64,000 nucleotides of DNA, from contig NZ_CP107799.1 of NCBI RefSeq assembly GCF_041431135.1, forward strand, positions 1,798,001-1,862,000. Direction: 5' to 3'. A program made the position numbers and the translations under genes. Below the pieces are notes generated by a model that saw only the letters and a list, made by a program, of their open reading frames with translations, did not search any database and had not been told where the DNA came from. The first letter of the stretch is position 1. Each line of letters begins with the position of its first letter. The stretch comes from Streptomyces sp. NBC_00554 (GTDB lineage Bacteria > Actinomycetota > Actinomycetes > Streptomycetales > Streptomycetaceae). Of the stretch, positions 51,831 to 60,108 are shown in pieces.

Positions 51831-53074
51831 CGAGGAGGCTCCCATCGCTGAGCGTCATCTCGGAGATCGTCGAAGGCCGACCCCAACAGGGCCAACGCGC
51901 GTTGCACATGCGGCAGTTCCAACGGCGAGGGTGACGTGAGGCATTCCGCCCGCTCTTCATCCGTCCGGCCGAGCAGCGGCCCGGTGGCCAGCCGCACCCG
52001 GAGCGCCGCGAGTTCGTCGCCGAACCGGTGGCCGCCCGGCGCGGGCAGGCCGAGCCGGGCGGTGAGGAAGTCCTCCAGGTCCTGTGCGTCGCCGACCCCG
52101 TGCGCGCCGAGTGCGGAGCGCAGCGGGCCGAGGTCCACGTACAGGTGTCTGCCGGCCCGCGGAGGTCGCGCGAGGGCGCCCGAGCCGACCACCGCGTGGT
52201 GCACGGCGGTGGCCACGCGCGCGTGGAGGCGTACGGAGGCCGCGAGCCGCCCGGTGATCCCGTCGCCCTCGCCGAGCGCGTACGCGGCCGCCGCGGCGAC
52301 CGGTTCGGCGACCCGGGCGCCGAGCACGGTGAGCACGTCGAGGACACGGGAGCGCAGCCGGACACCGGAGTCGTTGTCGGTGAAGCGGGCGACGGCGGCG
52401 GGCCAGCCCTGCGGCAGGAAGGGGCCGGCGAGGTCCGTGAGGACGGTGACCTCGCCGGGGAGCATCTCGGCGGGGCTGAGCAGCACGGTGTCGTGCGGCT
52501 GGTGCAGGGTGTCGCGCCAGGTCTCGTCGCTGACGATGTGCAGTCCCTCGCTCACCGCGGCCTCGACGGTCTCGTGGACCACTTCGGGGGGCGCGACGGT
52601 GGCGGTGGGATCGTCGGCGACGGAGAGGACGAGCAGCCGCGGGTCGCCGCCTTCGGCGCGCACTCTGCGCACGGTCTCCAGGAGGGCGTACGGATCCGGT
52701 ACGCCGCCGCACTCCGCGGGCGTCGCCACATGGAACACGGATCTTCCCAGCAGGCGTGCCTGCGGCGCCCACCACGCGGCGCACGGGCGCGGCACCAGGA
52801 CGTCGCCGCCGAGCGCGCCGGTCAGCGCGAGGAGCAGCGCGGGGGCGCCTGGGGCGGCGGCCACCCGGTCGGGTGCGGTGGTCAGTCCGCGCCGGGACCA
52901 GTAGTCGCAGGCCGCGTTCAGGATCTCCGGTCCGCCGCCCGAGGGCTCGGCGTGGGCCCGGTCCGCGGCGGCGGCGAGCACGGCGCGCAGCTCCGGCAGC
53001 ACCGGCAGCCCCTGATCGGGAAGCGGCGGCCCGTAGCGGACGGGCCCATGCCCTTCCGGATCCGTCCGCCGCAT
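51827..53074 (-). CDS. PLP-dependent aminotransferase-like protein (fold type I)
   Basis: The 415-residue protein resembles class I/II aminotransferases: GPPLPDQGLPVLPELRAVLAA, then AACDYWSRRGLTTAPDRVAAAPGAPALLLAL (cofactor-phosphate region) and GLHIVSDETWRDTLHQP, where the Asp and Tyr-equivalent positions contact PLP. At the place of the catalytic Lys I read VLTDLAGPFLPQGWPAA, with no Lys, so it may be inactive or act as a regulator or binding protein. The stop overlaps the next gene's ATG. ATG at 53074 begins the conserved part. Confidence 0.75.
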   Translation of the reverse strand: MRRTDPEGHGPVRYGPPLPDQGLPVLPELRAVLAAAADRAHAEPSGGGPEILNAACDYWSRRGLTTAPDRVAAAPGAPALLLALTGALGGDVLVPRPCAAWWAPQARLLGRSVFHVATPAECGGVPDPYALLETVRRVRAEGGDPRLLVLSVADDPTATVAPPEVVHETVEAAVSEGLHIVSDETWRDTLHQPHDTVLLSPAEMLPGEVTVLTDLAGPFLPQGWPAAVARFTDNDSGVRLRSRVLDVLTVLGARVAEPVAAAAAYALGEGDGITGRLAASVRLHARVATAVHHAVVGSGALARPPRAGRHLYVDLGPLRSALGAHGVGDAQDLEDFLTARLGLPAPGGHRFGDELAALRVRLATGPLLGRTDEERAECLTSPSPLELPHVQRALALLGSAFDDLRDDAQRWEPPR

Positions 53075-53375
53075 TGGTGCCTCCGCGCAGTCCGTGGTGC
53101 AGTGCCGTGCCGTGCTCGGGGCCGGGGCAGGTGGCCCGGTGACCGGTGTCCGTTGCCGACCTTCGCTCCAGGGCCGGTGACCCCGTCGCCCGTAACGCTC
53201 AGCCCGAGCCGCCGGTGCCATCCCCGGTTCCGGCGTCTCCGTCTGCGTACAGCTTCCTCTGCTCCTGTCTCATAACTCGTCCAGCTCCGCTCGATCTCGT
53301 CCAGTCCCGCTCGAGCCCCTGTCCCTCTGTACCCGGGGTCTTGTCACCTCACGGGCGGTTGTGTCCGTCGCGGCG
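53075..53375. other. 301-bp intergenic region without a gene
   Basis: The gap between two leftward genes carries no convincing coding frame. It must hold the aminotransferase promoter and the end of the upstream transcript. I see a pyrimidine-rich stretch near 53240-53340 and no strong stem or known box. Confidence 0.6.
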
Positions 53376-54071
53376 TCAGCTGTCCGCCGACGCGTCCTTG
53401 TTCCGCAGGCGGTACACGGCGGCGCCCAGCGCGCCCGTGATCAGGGCGCCGCCGGCGATCAGGGCCGGGAGGGAGTCGGTGAAGGCGCCGCCCTCGCCGG
53501 CGCGGACGCCGCGCTGGACCGGGGCGGGGCGCTCCACGGTGCCGCGGGCGGTGGCGGTGCCACGGGCCACGGTGTACTTGGCGGTCCACTGTTTCTCGCG
53601 GCCGCCGGGTGCCACGGGGCACACGCCGTCGACGCCCCACTCGTTCTCGGGGCCCACGGCGGCGCCGCCGTCGGGGCCTGCGTCGGAGCCGCCCGAGCCG
53701 GGGCCCACTGCGGCGGCGCCGGAGTCGGGGTTCTCGCCGGGCGGGATACGGGCCGTACCGCTGTACGCGGCCGCCGCGGCCACGCCCTCGTCGTTGCCCG
53801 CGCCCCCGTCGCTGCCCGGGCCCCCGTCGTTGCCCGCGACCCGGCGCAGCTGGACCTTGCCCTCCTCGAAGCCCTGCGAGATGGCGTCGATGAAGTCGGG
53901 CGGGGCTCCGCCGATCGCGTCGCAGGTGACGGAGATGGTGACGGTGCCGCCGGGCTCGACGGAGCCCGGGGTGACCTCCGCGGCCGGATCCGCGGACGCG
54001 GCCGAGGCGGCGGCCCCCAGGGCGATGCCGGCCAGGGCGGTGGCGGACAGGACACGGGCGGTACGGCGCAT
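53376..54071 (-). CDS. Exported cell-surface protein with C-terminal membrane anchor
   Basis: The 231-residue protein has a signal peptide (cut near residue 27 after ASA), a short beta-like part (VTPGSVEPGGTVTISVTCDAI), a low-complexity Gly/Ala/Asp/Pro region (about 80-150), then EKQWTAKYTVARGTATA and a C-terminal membrane helix LPALIAGGALITGALGAAVY followed by RLRNKD. This order fits a wall or membrane anchored surface protein; there is no LPxTG motif. Function is unknown. Confidence 0.75.
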   Translation of the reverse strand: MRRTARVLSATALAGIALGAAASAASADPAAEVTPGSVEPGGTVTISVTCDAIGGAPPDFIDAISQGFEEGKVQLRRVAGNDGGPGSDGGAGNDEGVAAAAAYSGTARIPPGENPDSGAAAVGPGSGGSDAGPDGGAAVGPENEWGVDGVCPVAPGGREKQWTAKYTVARGTATARGTVERPAPVQRGVRAGEGGAFTDSLPALIAGGALITGALGAAVYRLRNKDASADS

Positions 54072-54216
54072 GGTCTTGGCTCCTTCGGCGGGGCGCGGAA
54101 GGGGGCACGGCCGTCGTGCCCCCGGAGCCCATCACAGCCCGCCGGGGCGCCGGGCGCCCGCCGCCGGGCACCATTCGCGCTACCCGCACCGCCGGGTGGG
54201 TGACGGTGCGGGACCG

Positions 54217-54933
54217 TCAGTTGTGGAGCGAGACCAGTTCCTTCTCCAGGCCGCGGCCGCGCTTGTCCACGACGGCCGCCGCGACCTCGGACAGTTTGCG
54301 GTTGGTGCCCTGGGAGATCCGGCGCAGCACCCCGAAGGCGGTGTCCGCGTCGCAGCCCAGCACATGCATGACGATGCCGCAGGCCTGGTCGACGACGGGC
54401 CGGGAGCGCAGTGCGGCACCCAGCTGGTCGACCTCGGTGAGCGCGGCCCGGTAGGAGCGGTCGCGGACCAGGCAGCTCGCGGCGAGGTCGCCGAGCGCGC
54501 GGGCGGGGCCGTGCGGGGCGTCCTCCAGGGCGCCGGGGCGGAAGCTGTAGAGGCTGAGGGTCACGGTCAGCCCGGAGCGCCGGAAGGGGATGGTGACGCT
54601 GGAGCGAACGCCCGCGTCGAGGGCCATGGCGCGGTACTCCGGCCAGCGCTCGTCGCTGAGCAGGTCCGCCGAGTCGACGGGCGCACCGCGTTCCAGTGCG
54701 GCCGGGATCGGTCCGTCGCCGGAGCGCAGCTGCACCGAGACGAGTCCGGCGAGATCGGGGTGGGTGACCGCGGCGGGCCGTTCCGGGCCGCCTTCGGCCA
54801 TCATGCTGCTGGCGCCGCAGCAGTCGGTGGTGCAGCGGGCGGCCTGCTCGACGAGTTCCGACAGCCTCCTGCCGGGGTGCGCGGACTCGGGTGATTCCGT
54901 TCCCAGATGGCCGAGTTGCTCGGATTCCGGCAT
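54217..54933 (-). CDS. GAF-ANTAR regulatory protein
   Basis: The 238-residue protein has a GAF-like domain (about 25-160) and an ANTAR RNA-binding domain (about 170-235: LGAALRSRPVVDQACGIVMHVLGCDADTAFGVLRRISQGTNRKL). ANTAR domains bind two-hairpin RNAs and prevent termination. A CTTDCCG stretch near residue 34 adds paired Cys that might sense redox state (inference). The gene is divergent from the PAS/GAF protein gene, 113 bp away. Confidence 0.9.
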   Translation of the reverse strand: MPESEQLGHLGTESPESAHPGRRLSELVEQAARCTTDCCGASSMMAEGGPERPAAVTHPDLAGLVSVQLRSGDGPIPAALERGAPVDSADLLSDERWPEYRAMALDAGVRSSVTIPFRRSGLTVTLSLYSFRPGALEDAPHGPARALGDLAASCLVRDRSYRAALTEVDQLGAALRSRPVVDQACGIVMHVLGCDADTAFGVLRRISQGTNRKLSEVAAAVVDKRGRGLEKELVSLHN

Positions 54934-55034
54934 GGTTCACTCCTTCGTCTCCCCGTCGCCTTCCCGCTCGCCTGCGTGGAAAACTGGTTCTGTGGGTTCC
55001 ACCCCCCGCCGCACCCGGAACCTCAGGTTCGGGT

Positions 55035-55040
55035 TACGTT
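55035..55040 (+). promoter_or_regulatory. -10 element TACGTT, leaderless start
   Basis: TACGTT ends six bases before the ATG at 55047, with no ribosome site between them. Confidence 0.45.
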
Positions 55041-55046
55041 CATCGC

Positions 55047-56279
55047 ATGGCGGAGACGGACGAATTCGGTGAAGAACTCGCGGATTTCGTGCGCCGTGTC
55101 GCGGAGTTGAAGTCGGCACGGTCCGTGCCCGCCGACGAGCTTCCGACGGTGCTCGACGCGGCCATCTTCGAACTGGACCATGTGGCCGACCAGTTGTGGC
55201 CGAGGTTCCAGCGGCTGTCCTCCGACGGTCCGTCTGGCATCGCCTCGACCGACCGCCAGGAGCAGCAACTTCTCAAGGCACTTTTCCAGCGGGTACCGGT
55301 GCCGGTCGCGCTGGTGGACCGCGAGACGGTGGTGCGCAGGCTGAACTTCGCGGCGGCTTCCTTCACCGGTGTCCGGGCCGGCTATGCGACGGGCCGGCCG
55401 CTGACCGGGTTCCTCGCGCACGCCGACCGTGCCGCGTTCCGCTCGCAGGCGGCGGCGGTGGCACGCGGCGACGGCGACCGGAGTCTCACCGTGCACCTCC
55501 AGCAGCAGCCCTCGGCGCCCGTGCGCGCGACCCTCACCGCGCTGCGGCCGAGCGGCGAACCGCGGTCCGCCGTCCTCGTCGTACTGCAGCCCGCGGATTC
55601 CCGGGTGCCGTCGGGCGCGAACACTCCGGGCCCGGCGCCGAACCTCACCGAGACCACCCGGCACACGGTGCTGATGGACCTGGTGGACGCCATGACCACG
55701 ACGCTGCTGAGCGCCCCGGGCGAGGGCCGGTCCGCGGTTCCCGAACGGGCGGCCGAGGTGCTTCACGAACGGTTCGCGGACTGGGTGGTGGTGGACACCG
55801 GGGCCGCGCGCCTGTCCCGTACGACCGTCCTGGGACCGTCGGACACCACGGGACCGCCGGGCGCCCCGGGACCCCCGGGAGCCCCGGGGCTGTCGGACAC
55901 CCCCGGGCCGTCGGTCATCCAGGGACCGTCGGAAGGCCTGCGGCCATCGGCGTACGCCGAGGTGGTCGCGGCCCTGGCCGCGCAGGATCCCGCCGCGTGC
56001 CCCCTCGTCGTCGAGGCGGCACGCGGCGGTTCCACGGCCCTGCAGGTGCGCCCCGAGGACCCGGACGTCTTCGGCCGGGACACCTCGGGCGACCCCTTCC
56101 TCGTACGCGCCAATGTGACGTCGCTGCTCTGCGTGCCCCTGACCACCGCGTCCGGACCCGTGCGGGGGGTCCTCACACTGTTCAGGAGCGGCGGCCGGCT
56201 GGCGTTCTCGATGGCCGAGGCGCAGGCGATGGACATGATGTCCCGTCATATCGCCCTGGCGATGGCGCGGTTGAACTAG
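55047..56279 (+). CDS. PAS-GAF sensor protein
   Basis: The 410-residue cytoplasmic protein has a helical N-terminus, a PAS domain (about 80-190: ALFQRVPVPVALVDRETVVRRLNFAAASFTG) and a GAF domain (about 215-410: MDLVDAMTTTLLSA, LLCVPLTTASGPVRGVLTLF). Between GAF strands a 35-residue Gly-X-Pro insert includes GPPGAPGPPGAPG, like a short collagen repeat. There is no kinase, phosphatase or output domain, so it probably acts through a partner, perhaps the neighbouring ANTAR protein or SigF-type factor (inference). ATG at 55047 fits the leaderless promoter. Confidence 0.82.
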   Translation: MAETDEFGEELADFVRRVAELKSARSVPADELPTVLDAAIFELDHVADQLWPRFQRLSSDGPSGIASTDRQEQQLLKALFQRVPVPVALVDRETVVRRLNFAAASFTGVRAGYATGRPLTGFLAHADRAAFRSQAAAVARGDGDRSLTVHLQQQPSAPVRATLTALRPSGEPRSAVLVVLQPADSRVPSGANTPGPAPNLTETTRHTVLMDLVDAMTTTLLSAPGEGRSAVPERAAEVLHERFADWVVVDTGAARLSRTTVLGPSDTTGPPGAPGPPGAPGLSDTPGPSVIQGPSEGLRPSAYAEVVAALAAQDPAACPLVVEAARGGSTALQVRPEDPDVFGRDTSGDPFLVRANVTSLLCVPLTTASGPVRGVLTLFRSGGRLAFSMAEAQAMDMMSRHIALAMARLN

Positions 56280-56305
56280 CGCCCCTGCTCACTGGGCCGC
56301 ATCTG

Positions 56306-57100
56306 TTAGGCCGCGTCGCGCATGACCTGGTCGCGCAGTCGGTCGCAGCAGCGGCTGATCAGCCGGGAGACGTGCATCTGTGAGATGCCGAGCTCCTCGG
56401 CGATGCTGCTCTGGGTCATGTCGCCGAAGAACCGCATGTAGAGGATGGCGCGTTCACGCTCGGGCAGGGCGCGCAGCCGGGGCTTGACGGCCTCGCGGTC
56501 GATGACGGTGTCCAGGGCCGGGTCGGCCGATCCGAGGGAGTCGCTGAGCGAGTAGCCGTCCTCGCTGCCCGGGAACTCGGCGTCGAGGGAGAGCGCGGTG
56601 AAGCTCTCCAGGGCCTCCATGCCGGTCCGGACGTCCTCCTCGCTCATCCGGGCGTGCTCGGCGACCTCGGCGACGGTGGGCCTGCGGCCCGTGATCGTCC
56701 CCGCCAGGTCCTGGTTCGCGGACCGCACGCGGTTGCGCAGATCCTGGACGCGACGCGGTACGTGCAGGGTCCACATGTGATCGCGGAAGTGCCGCTTGAT
56801 CTCACCGGTGATGGTCGGCACGGCGTAGCTCTCGAAGGCGTTGCCGAGCTCGGGGTCGTAGCGGTGAACGGCCTTGACCAGGCCGAGTGCCGCGACCTGG
56901 CGCAGGTCGTCGAAGCTCTCGCCACGGTTGCGGAACCGTCCCGCGATCCGTTCGGCCATCGGCAGCCAGGCTTCGACGATCTCCTCGCGGAGTGTGTCGC
57001 GCTCTCGGCCGGGGGGAAGCGTGGCGAGCCTGCGGAATGACCCCGCGGTGTCGGGGGCGTCGTCGTACGGATGGCGCTTCGCGCTCGCTCGAGTTCGCAT
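56306..57100 (-). CDS. SigB/SigF-family RNA polymerase sigma factor
   Basis: The 264-residue sigma factor has regions 2 (about 50-125: FDDLRQVAALGLVKAVHRYDPELGNAFESYAVPTITGEIKRHFRD), 3 (TITGRRPTVAEVAEHARMSEEDV) and 4 (LPERERAILYMRFFGDMTQS, EELGISQMHVSRLISRC). This is the general-stress or sporulation SigB/SigF type of Streptomyces. These factors are held by anti-sigma proteins. No RsbW/RsbV pair is adjacent, so its control is elsewhere. ATG at 57100 starts the conserved N-terminus; the frame is open upstream. Confidence 0.93.
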   Translation of the reverse strand: MRTRASAKRHPYDDAPDTAGSFRRLATLPPGRERDTLREEIVEAWLPMAERIAGRFRNRGESFDDLRQVAALGLVKAVHRYDPELGNAFESYAVPTITGEIKRHFRDHMWTLHVPRRVQDLRNRVRSANQDLAGTITGRRPTVAEVAEHARMSEEDVRTGMEALESFTALSLDAEFPGSEDGYSLSDSLGSADPALDTVIDREAVKPRLRALPERERAILYMRFFGDMTQSSIAEELGISQMHVSRLISRCCDRLRDQVMRDAA

Positions 57101-57395
57101 GATGCGTCGCAACTCCCTTACAGGTGCCCTGGGTTGGACAGTCACCGTGGGAGTGCATCCGTACGCCGGACAGGCACACCCGGGGCGCGTGACACACCGC
57201 TCCCACGGACGTGCCTCCTGTCCGAAGCACTGATACTGCGCCTGCCCCGGCGTATGCGGAACAAACACTCAAGAGCCCGGCAAGGAAGCCGAAGGCAAAG
57301 CATGGGCGCCCGGCTCACGGGTACCCCGGGCCTCGTCACACCGGCGTACCCGCACCCCCGCAGCCGGAGAACGCAGGAAGGCAGGCCAAGCAGCC

Positions 57396-57839
57396 ATGGC
57401 AGATTTCGTCAGGGAAGTCATGACTCCGGGCGTCGTCGCGGTCCGCCCGGACGCCTCGCTCGTGGAGGCCGCGCAGCTGATGCGCGCCCAGGGCACCGGC
57501 GGTGTCCTGGTGGTCGGCCACCACCGGGTGATCGGGGTCCTCACCGACCGTGACATTGCGCTGCGTGCCGTCGCCGACGGTGCCGATCCGCTGACCGTGA
57601 GCGCCGAGGCCGTGTGCACCCGCGATCCGGTGGTGATCGGCCCGGAGGAGGCCGTGTCGGCCGCGGCGAAGCTGATGCGCGACCACGCGGTACACCGGCT
57701 CCCGGTCGTCGAGGACGGCAGGCCGGTGGGGATGGTCAGCCTCGGGGACCTCGCGGTGGCGGCGGACCCGGGCCCGCGGAGCGCACCGATGTACGCGCAC
57801 GACCGGTGGCAAGGGCCCCCGACCACCCCTGAGGGCTGA
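57396..57839 (+). CDS. CBS-domain protein
   Basis: The 147-residue protein is made of two CBS motifs (about 8-60 and 73-125): REVMTPGVVAVRPDASLVEA, VLVVGHHRVIGVLTDRDIALRAV and ICTRDPVVIGPEEAV-like followed by HRLPVVEDGRPVGMVSLGDLA. Paired CBS motifs bind adenine nucleotides. A weak TDRDI sequence gives the usual binding site. It is divergent from the sigma factor gene with about 295 bp between them. Confidence 0.9.
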   Translation: MADFVREVMTPGVVAVRPDASLVEAAQLMRAQGTGGVLVVGHHRVIGVLTDRDIALRAVADGADPLTVSAEAVCTRDPVVIGPEEAVSAAAKLMRDHAVHRLPVVEDGRPVGMVSLGDLAVAADPGPRSAPMYAHDRWQGPPTTPEG

Positions 57840-57868
57840 CCTGTTCGGCCTTCGGCAACAGGCTCGGG

Positions 57869-58102
57869 TCACTCCCCGGCAGGGCCCCGCTCGCGGGCTC
57901 CCTCACGCGTCCGGCCCGCGGTGATCGGGCGGCGCGGGTGACGGCGCAGGTACTCGCCCTCCAGTCGCGCCATGCGGTCGTTGTGGGTCCGCAGCGCGTC
58001 GTTCGAACCGTGCAGCAGCGTGTCGTGGCGCGTGCGGTGGATCGTCTCCAGCTCTTTCATCAGCTGCTGGTCGTCCAGCCGGTCCGGGTCGACTCCGGTC
58101 AT
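57869..58102 (-). CDS. Small DUF6158-like protein
   Basis: The 77-residue hydrophilic protein reads DDQQLMKELETIHRTRHDTL and DRMARLEGEYLRRHPRR, forming two helices with a coiled-coil character. Similar short proteins are common in Streptomyces and often annotated DUF6158; I make the family call with caution. ATG at 58102 gives the shortest form; the frame opens upstream to 58222. Confidence 0.6.
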   Translation of the reverse strand: MTGVDPDRLDDQQLMKELETIHRTRHDTLLHGSNDALRTHNDRMARLEGEYLRRHPRRPITAGRTREGARERGPAGE

Positions 58103-58264
58103 GGTGGTACCCCGCTCGTCGTGGCCTTCGGCGCGGTCCGGAGACCCGCCCGGCGAGCTTGCCCCGAGCGGCGTCCGGGAGGGAGCCGTGGATCCCGCCG
58201 TCTCCCTCCACTCTACGAACATCCGGGGCCCCGGTCCTCCGGACCCAGCCCCTGATTCCAGGCG

Positions 58265-59884
58265 TTACCGGGCCCGCTCCACGCGCCGCTCGTCCCAGAC
58301 CGGCTCCTGGGTCTCGCGTACCCGGCCGTCGGAGCCGAAGACCAGGTAGCGGTCGAAGGAGCGCGCGAACCAGCGGTCGTGGGTGACCGCGAGGACCGTC
58401 CCCTCGTACGCCTCCAGGCCCTCCTGGAGAGCCTCGGCGGAGTCCAGGTCGAGGTTGTCGGTCGGCTCGTCGAGGAGCAGGGCCGTGGAGCCCGCCAGCT
58501 CGAGCAGGAGGATCTGGAAACGGGCCTGCTGGCCGCCGGAGAGCTTCTCGAAACGCTGCTCGGCCTGCGCGGTCAGCTCGTAGCGGCGCAGCCGGGACAT
58601 GGCGGCGCCGCGGTCCTGGGCGTGCTCGCTCCACAGGATGTCGAGCAGCGCCCGGCCCTCCAGCTCCGGATGGGCGTGCGTCTGCGCGAAGTGGCCCGCG
58701 ACGACGCGGGCGCCGAGCTTCCACTCCCCTGTGTGCGCGACGGTGTCGCCTGCGAGCAGCCGCAGGAAGTGCGACTTTCCCGAGCCGTTGGAGCCGAGGA
58801 CGGCGACCCGTTCGCCGTAGAAGACCTCCAGGTCGAAGGGGTTCATCAGGCCGGTGAGCTCAAGTCCCTTGCAGGTGACGGCCCGTACGCCGGTACGGCC
58901 GCCGTGCAGCCGCATCTTGATGTCCTGCTCGCGCGGCGGCTCCGGAGGCGGCCCGGCCTCCTCGAACTTCCGCAGCCTGGTCTGCGCGGCCTGGTAACGG
59001 GACGCCAACTCATGGCTGATGGAGGCCGCCTGACGCAGATTCAGCACCAGCTTCTTCAACTGGGCGTGCTTCTCGTCCCAGCGCCTGCGCAGCTCCTCGA
59101 ACCGGGCGAACCGCTCCCGCCGCGCCTCGTGGTACGTCGCGAAACCGCCCCCGTGCACCCAGGCGTCCGCTCCTGCGGGGCTGGGCTCGACACTGACGAT
59201 CTTCTCGGCGGCGCGGGCCAGCAGCTCCCGGTCGTGGGAGACGAACAGGACGGTCTTGCGGGTCTCCTTGAGCCGCTCCTCCAGCCAGCGCTTTCCGGGT
59301 ACGTCGAGATAGTTGTCCGGCTCGTCCAGGAGCAGCACCTCGTCGGTGCCGCGCAGCAGGGCCTCGAGCACGAGCCGCTTCTGCTCACCGCCGGACAGCG
59401 TCCGCACCTGGCGCCACTGCGCCTTCTCGTACGGGATGCCGAGCGCGGCCACGGTGCACATGTCCCAGAGGGTCTCCGACTCGTATCCGCGCACCTCGGC
59501 CCAGTCGGACAGCGCCTGCGCGTACCCGAGCTGCGCGGCCTCGTCGTCGACGGTCATCATCGCGTGCTCGGCCGCGTCCACGGCCTTCGCGGCCTGCTGG
59601 ATCCGGTGCGGTGCCACGGACACGAGCAGTTCCCGTACGGTCGTCTCGTCCCGTACGGATCCCACGAACTGGCGCATCACTCCCAGGCCGCCCCCTACGG
59701 TGACGGTCCCCCCGTGCGCCTTCAGCTCTCCCGAGATCAGCCGCAGCAGCGTCGTCTTCCCGGCCCCGTTGGGCCCGACCAGGGCGACGACGGCCCCTTC
59801 CCCCACCCGAAACGACACATCGCCGAGCAGCGCCCTCCCGTCGGGAAGGTAGTACTCAAGATGCGCGGCTTCGAGGTGTCCCAT
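58265..59884 (-). CDS. ABC-F family ATPase
   Basis: The 539-residue soluble protein has two ABC ATPase domains and no membrane part. Domain 1: GPNGAGKTT, signature LSGGEQKRLVLEALL, LLLDEPDNYLD. Domain 2: GSNGSGKSHFLRLLAG, LSGGQQARFQILLLEL, LLLDEPTDNLDLDSAEAL. The linker between them (about 245-320, charged helices) corresponds to the P-site tRNA-interaction region. ABC-F proteins bind the ribosome; some give antibiotic resistance, others tune translation. Here no antibiotic gene is near. ATG at 59884 begins MGHLEAAHLEYYLPDGRALL. Confidence 0.92.
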   Translation of the reverse strand: MGHLEAAHLEYYLPDGRALLGDVSFRVGEGAVVALVGPNGAGKTTLLRLISGELKAHGGTVTVGGGLGVMRQFVGSVRDETTVRELLVSVAPHRIQQAAKAVDAAEHAMMTVDDEAAQLGYAQALSDWAEVRGYESETLWDMCTVAALGIPYEKAQWRQVRTLSGGEQKRLVLEALLRGTDEVLLLDEPDNYLDVPGKRWLEERLKETRKTVLFVSHDRELLARAAEKIVSVEPSPAGADAWVHGGGFATYHEARRERFARFEELRRRWDEKHAQLKKLVLNLRQAASISHELASRYQAAQTRLRKFEEAGPPPEPPREQDIKMRLHGGRTGVRAVTCKGLELTGLMNPFDLEVFYGERVAVLGSNGSGKSHFLRLLAGDTVAHTGEWKLGARVVAGHFAQTHAHPELEGRALLDILWSEHAQDRGAAMSRLRRYELTAQAEQRFEKLSGGQQARFQILLLELAGSTALLLDEPTDNLDLDSAEALQEGLEAYEGTVLAVTHDRWFARSFDRYLVFGSDGRVRETQEPVWDERRVERAR

Positions 59885-59930
59885 GGGGGTGCATTCTCCG
59901 GGGGCGGGCCGCACTGGGCAAACGCGTTTC

Positions 59931-60080
59931 TTCGCCCCCTCCGCCCCTGCCCGTCCCGCACTTCCGGGCTCCGCCCGGTTTCAGCCCGTCCGGCGTTTGA
60001 GGACGAGCGCGCAGCGCGATACGGGGGTCTGGGGGCGGAGCCCCCAGGAACAAGGGACGGGTAGGGGCGGAGGGGGCGAA
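59931..60080. repeat. Interspersed palindromic element, copy A (about 150 bp)
   Basis: TTCGCCCCCTCCGCCCCTGC at the left end is matched by its complement GGGTAGGGGCGGAGGGGGCG near 60060-60078. The interior includes a GGCGTTTGAGGACGAGCG segment and a stem GGGGGCGGAGCCCCC. A related element lies at 63178-63312. It sits between the divergent ABC-F and PAP2 genes. Confidence 0.85.
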
Positions 60081-60108
60081 AAACCCGGCCCTGGGTACAC
60101 GCACCCCC

